From: Tritrichomonas foetus
Taxonomy: Eukaryota; Parabasalia; Tritrichomonadida; Tritrichomonadidae
Assembly: GCA_001839685.1 (NCBI GenBank)
Contig: MLAK01000815.1
Coordinates: 1 to 64,000, forward strand
Reading direction: 5' to 3'
DNA: 64,000 nt
Positions within the stretch are counted from its first letter, which is position 1, and every line of letters begins with the position of its first letter. Positions 18,235 to 28,029 of this stretch are shown here, in pieces. The notes under the pieces are model-generated. The model worked only from the letters and a program-made list of their open reading frames with translations, was not told the origin of the DNA and did not search any database. Position numbers and translations under genes: made by a program.

Positions 18235-19527
18235 TCACTCTTCATCGATCACTGCAGTGTCTGACACGGATATTCCCCAGCCACGCTTCTGGAACTCGCT
18301 CACGATTGTTGCAACTGATTCTGGGTTTGCCACATCAATGATGACCGAATAATGCTCCTTGTTTGCGACTGTGTCGATGTGAGGGATGGATGAGTAGGAT
18401 ACAACTTCCGCGTGATTCTCAACGAGTAAAGTTGTCATTGTGTAGAGGTATTTGGTTCCATACGGCAAAATCACTTGAAGAGACTTTCTCGTTCCATTTA
18501 AGAAGAGGGCACGATCGATACAACGTGCGAGAAGTTGAAGTGGAATGTTTCCTCCACTGACGATCGCCACAACCACTTCATTGTCTGAGAATTCAAACTT
18601 CTTAGAATTAACAGCTGCAAATGCTGCTGCACCAGCGCCTTCTGCAATCATTTTTCCACGCTCAGCGAGAAGGGAAACGGCAAGAGCGACTTCATCTTCT
18701 TTGACAATGACAAAATCGTCAACTAGTTCGTAGATAAATGGAAGACAAAGTTCGCCGGGATTGCGAATGGCAATACCATCTGCAAGTGGTGTAAGTGAAT
18801 CTCTTTCAACTACGTTCTTATCTAGGCCATTATTCTTGCACCATAAATTATAAGATTTTGGTGATGAGCTCATTTGAACACCGATGATTTTAATTTTCGG
18901 ATTGAGCTTCTTCAAAGCGTAAGAAACACCAGCGATGAGGGCACCACCACCTACTGGAATGACGACCGTTTGTACGTCATTAATTTGATTAAATAATTCG
19001 AGGCCGAGTGTAGCGTTTCCAACTATGATGTCTTCATCGTCAAATGGTGAGACGTAAATCCAATCTGGATGGTCTGCCAAGTCCGCCTGAAGAGCTGCTA
19101 ATGCGCCATCGAAATTTTCACCCTTTTGGACGACGGTTGCTCCGTATTGTTTCGTTGCATTGATTTTATCGTTTGGAACATGATTTGACATGTAAATAAT
19201 AGCATTACAATGGCAAAGGCCGGCAGCGCAGGCAATTCCTTGTGCGTGATTTCCTGAGCTCACAGAAACGACTGTTGAGCCTTCTGGTAATTGTTTGATT
19301 TTGTTGTAGGCGCCTCTGATCTTGAAAGAGCGGCAGCGTTGTTGGTTTTCGAGTTTGAGATATAATTTACAACCTGTGACCGTTTGGAGGTTATCCGAGT
19401 CAAGAAGTTCGGTCTCGACAACACCGCCCTCTTTAATGCGCTCAGCGGCTGCGTAGACTTTTTCCATTGTTATGATTTCATCGATGCTTTTGTGTTCAGA
19501 CATTTCTGAAAGGTGATGTGAATTCAT
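18235..19527 (-). CDS. Catabolic-type threonine dehydratase
   Basis: About 430 residues from the ATG at 19527; the frame is open to a TTG at 19563 that is unlikely to be used. It deaminates L-threonine to 2-oxobutyrate and ammonia with pyridoxal phosphate. Fold-type II signatures are present: RSFKIRGAY with the Schiff-base Lys, SSGNHAQG for the cofactor phosphate ring contacts, VGGGALIAG, and VSGGN near the end of the catalytic domain. The last about 90 residues form an ACT-like regulatory segment. This resembles the IlvA/TdcB short form. The first 20 residues (MNSHHLSEMSEHKS) show no clear hydrogenosomal presequence. The gene is richer in G+C than its neighbours, like other metabolic genes here. 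Confidence 0.93.
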   Translation of the reverse strand: MNSHHLSEMSEHKSIDEIITMEKVYAAAERIKEGGVVETELLDSDNLQTVTGCKLYLKLENQQRCRSFKIRGAYNKIKQLPEGSTVVSVSSGNHAQGIACAAGLCHCNAIIYMSNHVPNDKINATKQYGATVVQKGENFDGALAALQADLADHPDWIYVSPFDDEDIIVGNATLGLELFNQINDVQTVVIPVGGGALIAGVSYALKKLNPKIKIIGVQMSSSPKSYNLWCKNNGLDKNVVERDSLTPLADGIAIRNPGELCLPFIYELVDDFVIVKEDEVALAVSLLAERGKMIAEGAGAAAFAAVNSKKFEFSDNEVVVAIVSGGNIPLQLLARCIDRALFLNGTRKSLQVILPYGTKYLYTMTTLLVENHAEVVSYSSIPHIDTVANKEHYSVIIDVANPESVATIVSEFQKRGWGISVSDTAVIDEE

Positions 19528-20040
19528 CGTTTTTCTGTTGTTTCTGTGGTTTATTGTATTCAATTATGGATTGATTTTCACAATAATTTCACCTTTCATT
19601 CAAATTGAATAAATTTATCCCATCAGACTTTTGTGAATTCATTCAAGAATGATGTTCTTTTTCACTAGGTCGCAATTCCTTCATTTACCAGAATAATGAA
19701 TGCATGACTCCAATGAACACTGTTTTTTATATGGAAATTTATTGAATATTGTTTGATCAATTTTGATTCACTTGTGTTATACAATGGAATGAAGAAATAC
19801 ATATCACATATTGTCGATTTCGATTTATATCGTTTTTGTAAATGATTGAAACATCATTTCTAAATATCTTATTGCCATTTGCAAATCTCCTCATTAAAAT
19901 TAAATGCTGAAGATCATTTTTTTTGAAAGATATTTCTTATTTTGTTTCATTTTTAAACAAAAGTGAGAACATTTTTCTTTTCAGTGCTTTTTAAAGATAC
20001 ATATAAGAAATGAAAATATTAAGACCGCAAAAATACATGT
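19528..20040. other. Intergenic, no supported gene
   Basis: AT-rich sequence between two minus-strand genes. No ORF, repeat or RNA signature was recognised. Confidence 0.45.
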
Positions 20041-20970
20041 TTAGTGAATAGTACTCGCAAAAGCAACACGAGGAATCTTAATTTTCGGCTTCTTTGGTGG
20101 ATTCAATGACAGTTTTGATGCATGTGGAGGCATGATTGGATCCCTCGAAATTTTATCTCTTAAAGGTCTCACTTTTCTTCGAAGAAGCAACTTCTGGTTC
20201 ATGTCTTCAATTCTCTTTTCGTAAATCTCAACTATTGGTTGAATTTGCTTAATTGCATTTTCAAATGATAGAAGATTATATTTATGGTCAATTTGAGTTT
20301 TGTAAAGGTCAATTTCACCTCTAATTAACGAATTCTTTAAATTAACAACTTCATCATCAGATTTCTTCTTAAATCTTTTATACATTTTCTGTAGTTTGTT
20401 TGAAATATCTGTATTTTCTGTCTGCAACTTGACAACTTCATCGTGGGCAGATCTCAATTTCATTATTGATTTTCTGAGTGAAGCGCTGACCATTTTGAGT
20501 TCAGCTTCTACCGCTTTTCGAGAGTGAGCGACTGGCTGTGGATTAAACTGGGCATTTAAGTGACAACTGTAATGCTTTAATTTCAAATTCATTTCTTTCA
20601 CCTTTTTGATCCTTCCTTTGATTTTTTCAAGATGTTGAAAAAGTTTGTATTCGTTCGAGCGAGACTGATGCGTGGTTTCTGAAACGAATCGTGGAAATGA
20701 ATTACAAGTGACCAAAATCTGCTTGCCAAGGTCGTAAACAGAGCCTGGAATCGTGGCGCCCAAATCAGAGCTTCCAAATAACATCAGTCCCTGCATAGCA
20801 GAAAGCAATTGTCTGGTCATTTCGGTTAACGGATAAACATTGACGGCTGGTTTTAAAGTTTCGGCTGGTGGAAGGGGCACAGGTTTAGCCTCAGTGTGTG
20901 TGACGAAAAGTTCAGAGCTGCTTGAGGTTTCGGTTTCGGAATCTTCGATAAAATCATCCTCAATCTCCAT
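20041..20970 (-). CDS. Coiled-coil protein, unknown family
   Basis: 309 residues. An acidic/Ser-rich start (EIEDDFIEDSETETSSSS) leads into a Pro-rich stretch, then a helical region. From about 110 to 265 there are long amphipathic helices with Leu/Ile heptads and alternating Lys/Glu (for example KGRIKKVKEMNLKLKHY and LQTENTDISNKLQKMY). The C-terminus is basic and Pro-rich. A structural or adaptor role is likely, but I do not recognise a homologue. A TCACGTTA site about 13 nt upstream could be its initiator. Confidence 0.7.
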   Translation of the reverse strand: MEIEDDFIEDSETETSSSSELFVTHTEAKPVPLPPAETLKPAVNVYPLTEMTRQLLSAMQGLMLFGSSDLGATIPGSVYDLGKQILVTCNSFPRFVSETTHQSRSNEYKLFQHLEKIKGRIKKVKEMNLKLKHYSCHLNAQFNPQPVAHSRKAVEAELKMVSASLRKSIMKLRSAHDEVVKLQTENTDISNKLQKMYKRFKKKSDDEVVNLKNSLIRGEIDLYKTQIDHKYNLLSFENAIKQIQPIVEIYEKRIEDMNQKLLLRRKVRPLRDKISRDPIMPPHASKLSLNPPKKPKIKIPRVAFASTIH

Positions 20971-21545
20971 TTCTGAGTTAACGTGATTTAAACGGCCCCT
21001 TTATTGAATTTTATCGTTAGCTTTTTTAATACTTATATGGTCATTATCGATCCTCTCTAATCACACTTCTTTTGGGTAGATGAAGTTTTATCATATTGAT
21101 TAAAAGATCTGTATTAGATATTGAATAGTATAAAAGATATCATGGACGTCATCGAATCTGTGCTGAATTCGAATTCATGATATACTTTATAATGTTTTAA
21201 ATGTGGTATGCTAAATTTATTATTCTTTCAAGAATGAAACATGACATTTCTTGATTATTTATATATATAATTTTTGGCTTCCCAAAAAATCTAATTAATC
21301 TCGATGAAGAATTTATAACCAAGATTTGCAATTTTCTTTTAACTCCTGGTAGTAATGATATTTAAACTCATATTTAAAGGGATTTTGACTGATTCATCAC
21401 TTTGATAAAAGTATTTTTGTATTATATTGAAAAAAAACACTTTGAATAACACAATTTTTCACTTTGAGACGAAATCATTTCACTGGAATAAATGATGGAA
21501 ATTTGAATTACAATTGAAATTCACTTTGAATGAGGGAAAGAATGT
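20971..21545. other. Divergent intergenic region
   Basis: Separates the coiled-coil gene from the secreted-protein gene, transcribed away from each other. No further structure is noted. Confidence 0.45.
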
Positions 21546-21553
21546 TCATTTAA
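21546..21553 (+). promoter_or_regulatory. Initiator-like TCATTTAA
   Basis: Would give a 9-nt 5' UTR for the secreted-protein gene and supports the chosen ATG at 21557. Confidence 0.45.
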
Positions 21554-21556
21554 TAT

Positions 21557-23239
21557 ATGATTTGGTTGATCATTTGTCTTACTCTTTCAGAAGAATTTGA
21601 AAGTGATGAAAACTACTACCCTTCACATTTCTTTGACATTGATACCCTTCTTAGATCAACAGATTTGTCAACCGTCCATTTATTTCTCACCGAGTTTTTT
21701 GATAAAGTCAATCAAATGAGTGAAACTTCGTACCAAAAATCCAAAGATTTGATTGAATATCTTTCCCGTAAATTAGATTTTTCGACAGGAAAAGCTAAAC
21801 CCAACAAAGTGTATTGGCAAAGCCCCCAAGGAGAGATCCTAAAAAAGACTTTAATAGAAGATCTCCCCAAAGCAATCGATATACTATATAAAAAAGTTAA
21901 GAAAAATGTAGATAAGAAAAATCGGGCTCCTAGTCTATATTTTGGCAATATTGATGGGACCAGAATAAAAAATGAAATCAAAGGTATTCGAAGTAGAATT
22001 TCGGGTCTATCAATTGGTGGAAGACCAGTAGACTCCCATTCAACCGATGTAGATAATTTATTCTTTTCTATTCAGATGGTTTCGGCAATAGGTTCCTTTA
22101 TAACAGATGTGTTTGATCAAGCAGTTAAAGATTCTCAATTTGAAACTGATCTTAAACTCTGCTTTAGCTTTATTGGTGACCAAAATCTAATTAATGCAAA
22201 GGCAGTTCGAGACGAGGGTAGAAAATCTCCTTTATTACAAGAATCTCAAGATGATAGCGTTGCGATAAATAATTTTTTAAAACTATTTGAAGATCCTAAA
22301 ATCACAAGCCAATTTGATGAAAAGCAATTAGACAAAATTCGCTCAAAAGTTGTACTGATTCTTAAGGACAAAGATGCAGACAAGTATGGTGTCCGCGGAA
22401 GATGGATTCAAACCGAAAAATACATTGATGAAGCATCCAGAATAAATAGACGAAAGATTGCCAATAACGCATTTAATTTCATGATGATGCCGAACCATGA
22501 TGATAATGAAAAAGCAGTAAAACGATTATTGTTGGACGACCCCACTGCCAAGCCTTTTATAAAATGGATTTTATCGAAAAAGGCAGAGGGAAGAGCTCTT
22601 TCAATGGTAAATACAGTGCCAAGTTCATTTGCCACACCATTAATTCTGAGAGAAATTATGAATAATCCACCATCATTATATAACATGTATCTTGAAATGT
22701 TTCCCCGTGATTCGGAAAAAACAAAAGCAATGATGCATAAATTCTGTGAATTTTATATAAAAACATTTGGAGGTGGTATAAAATCAAATTTATTGTCGAC
22801 TGCTGGAAAACTACAAGAAACTAATCTTCGAACTGTATGTAGCATATCTGGGACTACAATTGATATAATTGTAGGTTTAAATGCAATTGGGCTGATGAGA
22901 CCAAATGATGGAAAGTTCTTTCCATTGTTATCGATTGCTTCTTTCATGCAATTCAACTATTTCCACTCAATTGGCGAAGTTTTTAGTGGTATTTTAACTA
23001 CACAACCTAACTTTGACTTCATCAAGAAATATAAATATGAGAGATTAATTAATTTCTTTTCAATAGCTAGTAATAAATATATGTTACAACGTGATCCTTT
23101 CTTCGAGCCTGTTACAGGTGTCACATTTAATTCAATCAAACCTGAAGCATTGGTTTATCCTCCACATGTTATTGCTGCTCCTGGAGGATCAAATCGAGCT
23201 TTGCGATTACGCAGGCATTCGCATAGGAAATACTATTGA
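21557..23239 (+). CDS. Predicted secreted protein, unknown family
   Basis: 560 residues. It starts MIWLIICLTLSEEFES: a very short hydrophobic core followed by acidic residues, compatible with a minimal signal peptide. No later transmembrane segment is obvious apart from a weak hydrophobic stretch near 430-445. The rest is a helix-rich, soluble-looking protein with charged linkers and a basic end (ALRLRRHSHRKYY). I cannot assign a domain. It could be a lineage-specific secreted or lysosomal protein. Antisense ORFs inside it are shadows. Confidence 0.7.
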   Translation: MIWLIICLTLSEEFESDENYYPSHFFDIDTLLRSTDLSTVHLFLTEFFDKVNQMSETSYQKSKDLIEYLSRKLDFSTGKAKPNKVYWQSPQGEILKKTLIEDLPKAIDILYKKVKKNVDKKNRAPSLYFGNIDGTRIKNEIKGIRSRISGLSIGGRPVDSHSTDVDNLFFSIQMVSAIGSFITDVFDQAVKDSQFETDLKLCFSFIGDQNLINAKAVRDEGRKSPLLQESQDDSVAINNFLKLFEDPKITSQFDEKQLDKIRSKVVLILKDKDADKYGVRGRWIQTEKYIDEASRINRRKIANNAFNFMMMPNHDDNEKAVKRLLLDDPTAKPFIKWILSKKAEGRALSMVNTVPSSFATPLILREIMNNPPSLYNMYLEMFPRDSEKTKAMMHKFCEFYIKTFGGGIKSNLLSTAGKLQETNLRTVCSISGTTIDIIVGLNAIGLMRPNDGKFFPLLSIASFMQFNYFHSIGEVFSGILTTQPNFDFIKKYKYERLINFFSIASNKYMLQRDPFFEPVTGVTFNSIKPEALVYPPHVIAAPGGSNRALRLRRHSHRKYY

Positions 23240-23429
23240 ATAAATTTTTCTCAAATTTCTAATTTATGTTCATATTTTATTGGAAAAATTGTTAAAAAGT
23301 ATCAAACTTTTTTACGATCGATTTTTTTAATTTTTTTTCAACCCATTTTATATATGCTTTTTCTCAATATTTTCTCAATTTTATTTATGTTTGTTTAAGT
23401 TATGAAAAGAGAAAAAATGATTTTTTTAT

Positions 23430-24500
23430 TTAGTGTTTATTATTTGGAGTATAAACAAATTTATTATTTGCATTATTATTATTGCTATTTTTTTTTTGAT
23501 TATTTTGACTGGATGTTTTTGAAAATAAATTGGACGTTGCAGTTTTTTGAGGATTTGATTCTTTTGATGGTTGCTTGGGATTATTTTCTGTTGACTCTTT
23601 ATTTTCTTTTTCTATTTTGTTAGAATCTGACGGACAATAGAATAATTGTGGATTTGCATTGAAATTCGTCTGTTTTTTCGATTTCACATCATTTTTAGTG
23701 CCACTATTAGTTTCATTTCTGGATGTTTGCTGTTTTTTGATATGAGTTAATGGCTTATTTTCTTCTTTTGGGGTGTTATTATTTAGTGGTCGATAGATAA
23801 ATTTATCATTAGAAAAGTTTTTCAGCTTTTGGATTGAACTTTTATTCTTTTGTGATTCATTCTTTTGTGATTCATTCTTTTGTGATTCATTCTTTTGTGA
23901 TTCATTCTTTTGTAATTCATTCTTTTGTAATTCATTCTTTTGTAATTCATTCTTTTGTAATTCATTCTTTTGTAATTCATTCTTTTTAGCAGTATGTTGT
24001 TGATTTTGTTTCTTTTTGTTCTTTTTTTGTGAATTATCCAATTGTAGAGTATTTTGTGTTTGATTTTGTTGTTGATCTTCTTTTGGCCGTTGCTGTTGTG
24101 CTGTGGGCTGGATTGTTTTCATTGAAATTGGTGGGGATTCGCGAAAGTCGAAATAAACGTCTGAAACGATGAAATATCTCTCTTCAACTTTTTTGAGAAT
24201 GAAATTTTGAGAAAATCCAAAAACAACTTTCTCCGTTTTAATATTGCCACATACCGATAATGCTATATTTTCTTGACCGACCGGGAACGAAACGTAGTTA
24301 ACTATATGTAGTTCGGACTTTTTGCTAATCGGGAAAATATTCATTTTGGGATTAATCGGCTTTCCGATATGGAGGGTTTTATTATTTCTTGATTGGAACG
24401 CGTTTTTGTCGTAAAAATTGTGTAGCGATAAGGAATCTGTGAATGCAGTTGTATAGTATGCTTTGACAAATTGTGGTACAACAGTTAAATGTTCATTCAT
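23430..24500 (-). CDS. G3BP-like protein: NTF2 domain plus low-complexity tail
   Basis: 356 residues. Residues 1-125 read as an NTF2-like domain: FVKAYYTTAFTDSLSLHNFY (helix 1 and the FY pair) through LHIVNYVSFPVGQ to NFILKKVEERYFIVSDVY, matching the NTF2 domain of the G3BP/Rasputin stress-granule family in order and spacing. The remainder is Gln/Asn/Lys-rich and disordered. It carries about ten pentapeptide repeats QKNEL/QKNES, encoded by a 15-bp tandem repeat. There is no RRM, which metazoan G3BP has. Three short motifs of form [FL][FIV]YxP (KFIYRP, LFYCP, KFVYTP) punctuate the tail, the last at the C-terminus. A role in mRNA granules or nuclear transport is inferred from the domain. Confidence 0.72.
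   Translation of the reverse strand: MNEHLTVVPQFVKAYYTTAFTDSLSLHNFYDKNAFQSRNNKTLHIGKPINPKMNIFPISKKSELHIVNYVSFPVGQENIALSVCGNIKTEKVVFGFSQNFILKKVEERYFIVSDVYFDFRESPPISMKTIQPTAQQQRPKEDQQQNQTQNTLQLDNSQKKNKKKQNQQHTAKKNELQKNELQKNELQKNELQKNELQKNESQKNESQKNESQKNESQKNKSSIQKLKNFSNDKFIYRPLNNNTPKEENKPLTHIKKQQTSRNETNSGTKNDVKSKKQTNFNANPQLFYCPSDSNKIEKENKESTENNPKQPSKESNPQKTATSNLFSKTSSQNNQKKNSNNNNANNKFVYTPNNKH
23844..23985. repeat. 15-bp in-frame tandem repeat
   Basis: Nine full copies of ATTCTTTTGTRATTC (23844-23978) plus a partial. The first four carry G and the later ones A at one position, which on the minus strand is the Ser/Leu switch in QKNES versus QKNEL. Array length is likely to vary between strains. 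Confidence 0.9.
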
Positions 24501-25130
24501 GATTTAAGGGAAATTCCCTTTATCCTATTCAATTTATTCTGAAGTTCCGATTCATGCACATTTTTTTTCATTGAATGTGAAAAAATGACATGTAAATTAA
24601 ATCATCATCTTCACTTTTTCAAAACGCCCTCAAATCATGTTCAATTCCACTTTTTCCTTCACACTGACAATTTATGGAACTTCTGAGATTTAATCACTCT
24701 AAATATAAATTGAATTGTAGAGTTTGCAATGTAAAACTTATTCAAGATAAATATCAATAACTCAAAGAAATGAAATAATTATCATTCAAAAATATCTGTT
24801 ACTATCGTATGACTATTAAGCTTAGATACATTAAATACTTATTAGCGCCATCTTTTTTGGAATGAAATGACAAAACAAAAAACATATTTAACAATTGTAT
24901 AATATCGAATTTAAAAAACAAATAACGCGAAAAAAATAAAAATTAACTTACAAACAAAGTGGTTAAAAAATATCTTGAAAACATCTGAAACTTGTTCTAA
25001 TTCTGATCCAACAATAATATGCATATCTATCATCTCAATTTCATCATAACTTTATGTTGAGGACGACTGAGACTCAAACAGCATTCCAAAAAAAGCGAAA
25101 TAATAAGTTCCAATATATAATACAAGTAAA
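24501..25130. other. Intergenic, no supported gene
   Basis: No ORF with coding character. The sequence is AT-rich with no repeats beyond simple runs. Confidence 0.45.
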
Positions 25131-26891
25131 TTATCTCCATGCTGGAATCGAACTCTTGTTTCCTGTCAAATACGGTTTGGGTGAAGAGTTATTGGCACTA
25201 CTTGATGTATTACTTGAGTTCATCATCAATTCATTTCTACTTCCTTGTACATTGAACATAAGTTGAATTGTTGAAAGAATTTGTCCCAAATTAACCCCAC
25301 GATCTAACTTTGCAGCTGTTCTCGCAACTATTGCCCAGGATTTCTGCTGTTTAGTGCTGATCTCTTCAACAGGAAGACGTGATTTTTGAGAGATTTCGTC
25401 ATATAAGTAAGGATCAATATCATGCATGGCTTTTAAGACAGTGAGTGCTTTATTCTGTATTGTGATACTCCAATAATCTTTAGAACAGATAATTAATGGT
25501 TGTTGAACAATCGGGAAAATCACTTTCGCATTTTCCATAATTAGTGGAATCAAATCTCTTCTTGTCCAAATCTGAAAGGACATTTCTGCAACTTTTACAC
25601 ATCCTGATGCACATTTCGCATATATGTTGAATAACGGCTTAATTAGTGGCTGACATTCACTTAAAGAAAGTTTCGAAAATGTGTTATTTATGATTTCAAT
25701 AAACGAGGCTTGTTTCCCTGGCCTGGTTGTTGGAAAACGATTCAACACAGCTTTTAAAAACGATGCTGTATAGCGTGTGTGAATTGATAGGAAACTCTCA
25801 ATCAGGAGTTTATACTGTGGATAAAAAGACACAAAGTGAGCTGATGTTAAAAGTGGAACAATATGAACAGAAAATATTTTCACATAAATATCAGCAACAT
25901 TCGAATTGGAATTTTTCATCGACCGGTATAAAAAAGAGAGACAAGGCCAGACAACAAATTTCGGAGCATCACCAAATTGATATTCTCCAAGTAATGCTGC
26001 TATTTCATTTAAAATCATTTCTTGACGATTAGGAAAAGCACTCCAATATCTTAAAAGTGTCAGAGATAATTGGTCACGCTCATTGAAGTCTGGATAAGCA
26101 AAAAGCTTGATTAAATTGCGAGAAAAGTCAGAATTGAATAAATCTGGAATAGGATTTGATTGGATAAGTTTTTGGAGAAGTGTATAAAGCGGTATTAAAT
26201 GTGGTAAGCCGGGTTCTTCTATTCTTGGCTCATCATCTGCACACATCATAAGAAAAGGAATTCGTGGGATCTCTCTTTTGATGTTTTTCCAAATAGAAAG
26301 AAGCAATTCTTTGTTAAGAGAAAGTGGAATGGTTTTGGCCAGTTTTGTGTCAGAATATAAAATAATCAATTCATTAATGGTCGAAGATTTGATTGATTTG
26401 GCTTCTTGGTCAGCCTCGGGCCGTGAAAAATCGCATATTGATGATATAATATTGACCTTTTTGGGAAAAAGTGAAGAAAAAGTGGAATCGATCTGATGTG
26501 GCAACATCGGGCAATCTTCAATCACTAAGTCCTGATGTGGCTCATTCCGTCCTGTCAGGCGAATGACGTTTGGAACACCTTCGTCTATCGACACGTCGGT
26601 TGCATTTGGCGCGTTCTGAGAATTAAATTTCGGAAATGTGTTCGAATTCGTCAAAGTTGATGATGATGATTTAATATAGTCATTGCATTCGATGTCGTCG
26701 AGTGGCAGCAAATCTGGAAGCGGTTTACTCTTTGATGTTAGGCTTGAAGAAGTTCGAATTGAAAACTTTGACACGGCTGTTGTTTTGGCGATGGCTCGAA
26801 ATTTTGATGCAACTGCATTCATTGGTTTATTGTAGAGTGTGAGCGATGTTCTCCGGTTAGTAGGATAACGCGCTCGAAGGCTGATTTCCAT
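25131..26891 (-). CDS. PP2A regulatory subunit, B56 (B') family
   Basis: 586 residues. The first about 210 are Ser/Thr/Asn-rich and variable. Residues about 215-520 are a B56 HEAT-like repeat domain: LPHLIPLYTLLQKLIQSN, NERDQLSLTLLRYWSAFPNR (family: ERDYLKTILHRIYGKF), LLIESFLSIHTRYTASFLKAVLNRFP (family: KYWPKT segment), and SGCVKVAEMSFQIW with IVQQPLIICSKDYWSITIQNKAL (family: QVAERAL and SKxHWN). B56 subunits direct PP2A to LxxIxE-containing substrates. The C-terminal tail is Ser/Asn-rich. A DNA transposon has inserted 34 bp upstream of the ATG, with its target duplication at 26918-26925, so the promoter is interrupted or supplied by the element. Confidence 0.85.
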   Translation of the reverse strand: MEISLRARYPTNRRTSLTLYNKPMNAVASKFRAIAKTTAVSKFSIRTSSSLTSKSKPLPDLLPLDDIECNDYIKSSSSTLTNSNTFPKFNSQNAPNATDVSIDEGVPNVIRLTGRNEPHQDLVIEDCPMLPHQIDSTFSSLFPKKVNIISSICDFSRPEADQEAKSIKSSTINELIILYSDTKLAKTIPLSLNKELLLSIWKNIKREIPRIPFLMMCADDEPRIEEPGLPHLIPLYTLLQKLIQSNPIPDLFNSDFSRNLIKLFAYPDFNERDQLSLTLLRYWSAFPNRQEMILNEIAALLGEYQFGDAPKFVVWPCLSFLYRSMKNSNSNVADIYVKIFSVHIVPLLTSAHFVSFYPQYKLLIESFLSIHTRYTASFLKAVLNRFPTTRPGKQASFIEIINNTFSKLSLSECQPLIKPLFNIYAKCASGCVKVAEMSFQIWTRRDLIPLIMENAKVIFPIVQQPLIICSKDYWSITIQNKALTVLKAMHDIDPYLYDEISQKSRLPVEEISTKQQKSWAIVARTAAKLDRGVNLGQILSTIQLMFNVQGSRNELMMNSSNTSSSANNSSPKPYLTGNKSSIPAWR

Positions 26892-26917
26892 TCAAGAAGA
26901 TTGAAAAGTATTTTTCG

Positions 26918-26925
26918 TGCTGAAT
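26918..26925. repeat. 8-bp target-site duplication, left, copy 1
   Basis: TGCTGAAT, repeated exactly at 28022-28029 on the other side of the transposon. Confidence 0.93.
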
Positions 26926-28021
26926 AGATGTATACAAACTAACTAGCTCTAGATGTAGAAGACTATTGAGAGATCTAAATGAATAATTGTTGATATTATT
27001 GTCATCTAAATATTATTTAATTGTAATCCTATTAATAATATATAAATATTATAATTTAATAATCAAGATACAGAGAAAACCAAATCCAAAAAAAAATTGT
27101 GAGAAAAAAATAAACCCCACAGAAATTTCTGAGAATTATTGAGATAAAAAGTGATTTTATAGCATTAATATCTTGATTATTTCTTATCATAAATCGTGCT
27201 TTTTATTATCATATGACCCTCCATCGAAAATTATAATGTTTTCCAAAATACAAAAATGAAGTATAAAAAAAATATTAATAATTTTGATATAAATAAAAAA
27301 AATTTAGGCATCAATGAGAAGATTACGAATGTTTTGCCATCTAAATGGCGAGTCATCAGAAAATTCACTTGGCATTGAGTCTGGAAAAAAACATATTGTA
27401 TTCCATTTTTCTTGATTTGGTCTTTCAATCGTTGTATCTGTATCCCTGCTTGAGAATGTGCTGTTGAGGACTGCCAGTCTATTTTCTTCATATACTAAAA
27501 TTTTATGACAGAAAAGATTTCAATACATTCATATTTGTCAAATGGAAATTGAATTAATTCACCATCACTGAGTTAAAACTATCAAAATTTTCGCGATTTT
27601 TAATTAAAAATCGATAGAAGAAGTGTAAATAGAATTATGGGAAGCAGTATTATAATCTTTATGATTCTTGGAAAAAAAGCTTCTCACAATTTTTTTTTAG
27701 GCTTTCTCCAAAATCGCTCTTTTTTCGGTTTAATTGTTGCAAAATTTCAAAACTATGAATAAATATGGCTCATAACTATAAAAAATAGATTTAACAATTG
27801 ACTGAAAGCTGTTCACCCGAAAACTGAAACAATAGCTTCTTCAGAATCATTTTCGAAATATTTTTGAATTCGGCCATTTGCGAAGTTTGCGATAAGGGAA
27901 ATTTTCGTCATTCTTTTAGCTATTTGGGTTTTGATTTTTGACTGATGGTATTAAGTAATACTGATGATAAGGATCATTTTAGTGATTTCGTACGTTAAGA
28001 CTATTTGGTTTGTATACATCT
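26926..28021 (-). mobile_element. 1,096-bp TIR DNA transposon, copy 1
   Basis: Both ends carry a terminal inverted repeat starting AGATGTATACAAAC, with imperfect matching for about 20 bp. The element is flanked by a perfect 8-bp duplication. Copy 2 at 41848-42943 is the same length, in reverse orientation and about 99% identical by eye. No transposase of normal size is present, so it is non-autonomous or a deletion derivative. It holds one short ORF (27231-27491, minus strand). Internally a 17-bp inverted repeat pairs 27088-27104 with 27682-27698. Eight-base duplications with TIRs occur in hAT, P, Merlin and some MULE elements; the ends do not let me choose. The strand given is that of the internal ORF. 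Confidence 0.93.
27231..27491 (-). CDS. Transposon-internal ORF, probably frameshifted
   Basis: An ATG-started 86-codon ORF identical in both element copies. Its first about 35 codons (MKKIDWQSSTAHSQAG...) look coding. After a run of seven T (sense strand) the frame becomes Phe/Leu/Ile-rich, while the neighbouring frame reads PDSMPSEFSDDSPFRWQNI and stops at 27304, which looks like the true C-terminus. One extra T would join them. Both copies share the seven-T run, so the shift predates their spread or is read by slippage. Family unknown. Confidence 0.4.
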   Translation of the reverse strand: MKKIDWQSSTAHSQAGIQIQRLKDQIKKNGIQYVFFQTQCQVNFLMTRHLDGKTFVIFSLMPKFFLFISKLLIFFLYFIFVFWKTL

Positions 28022-28029
28022 TGCTGAAT
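28022..28029. repeat. 8-bp target-site duplication, right, copy 1
   Basis: TGCTGAAT, the partner of 26918-26925. Confidence 0.93.
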
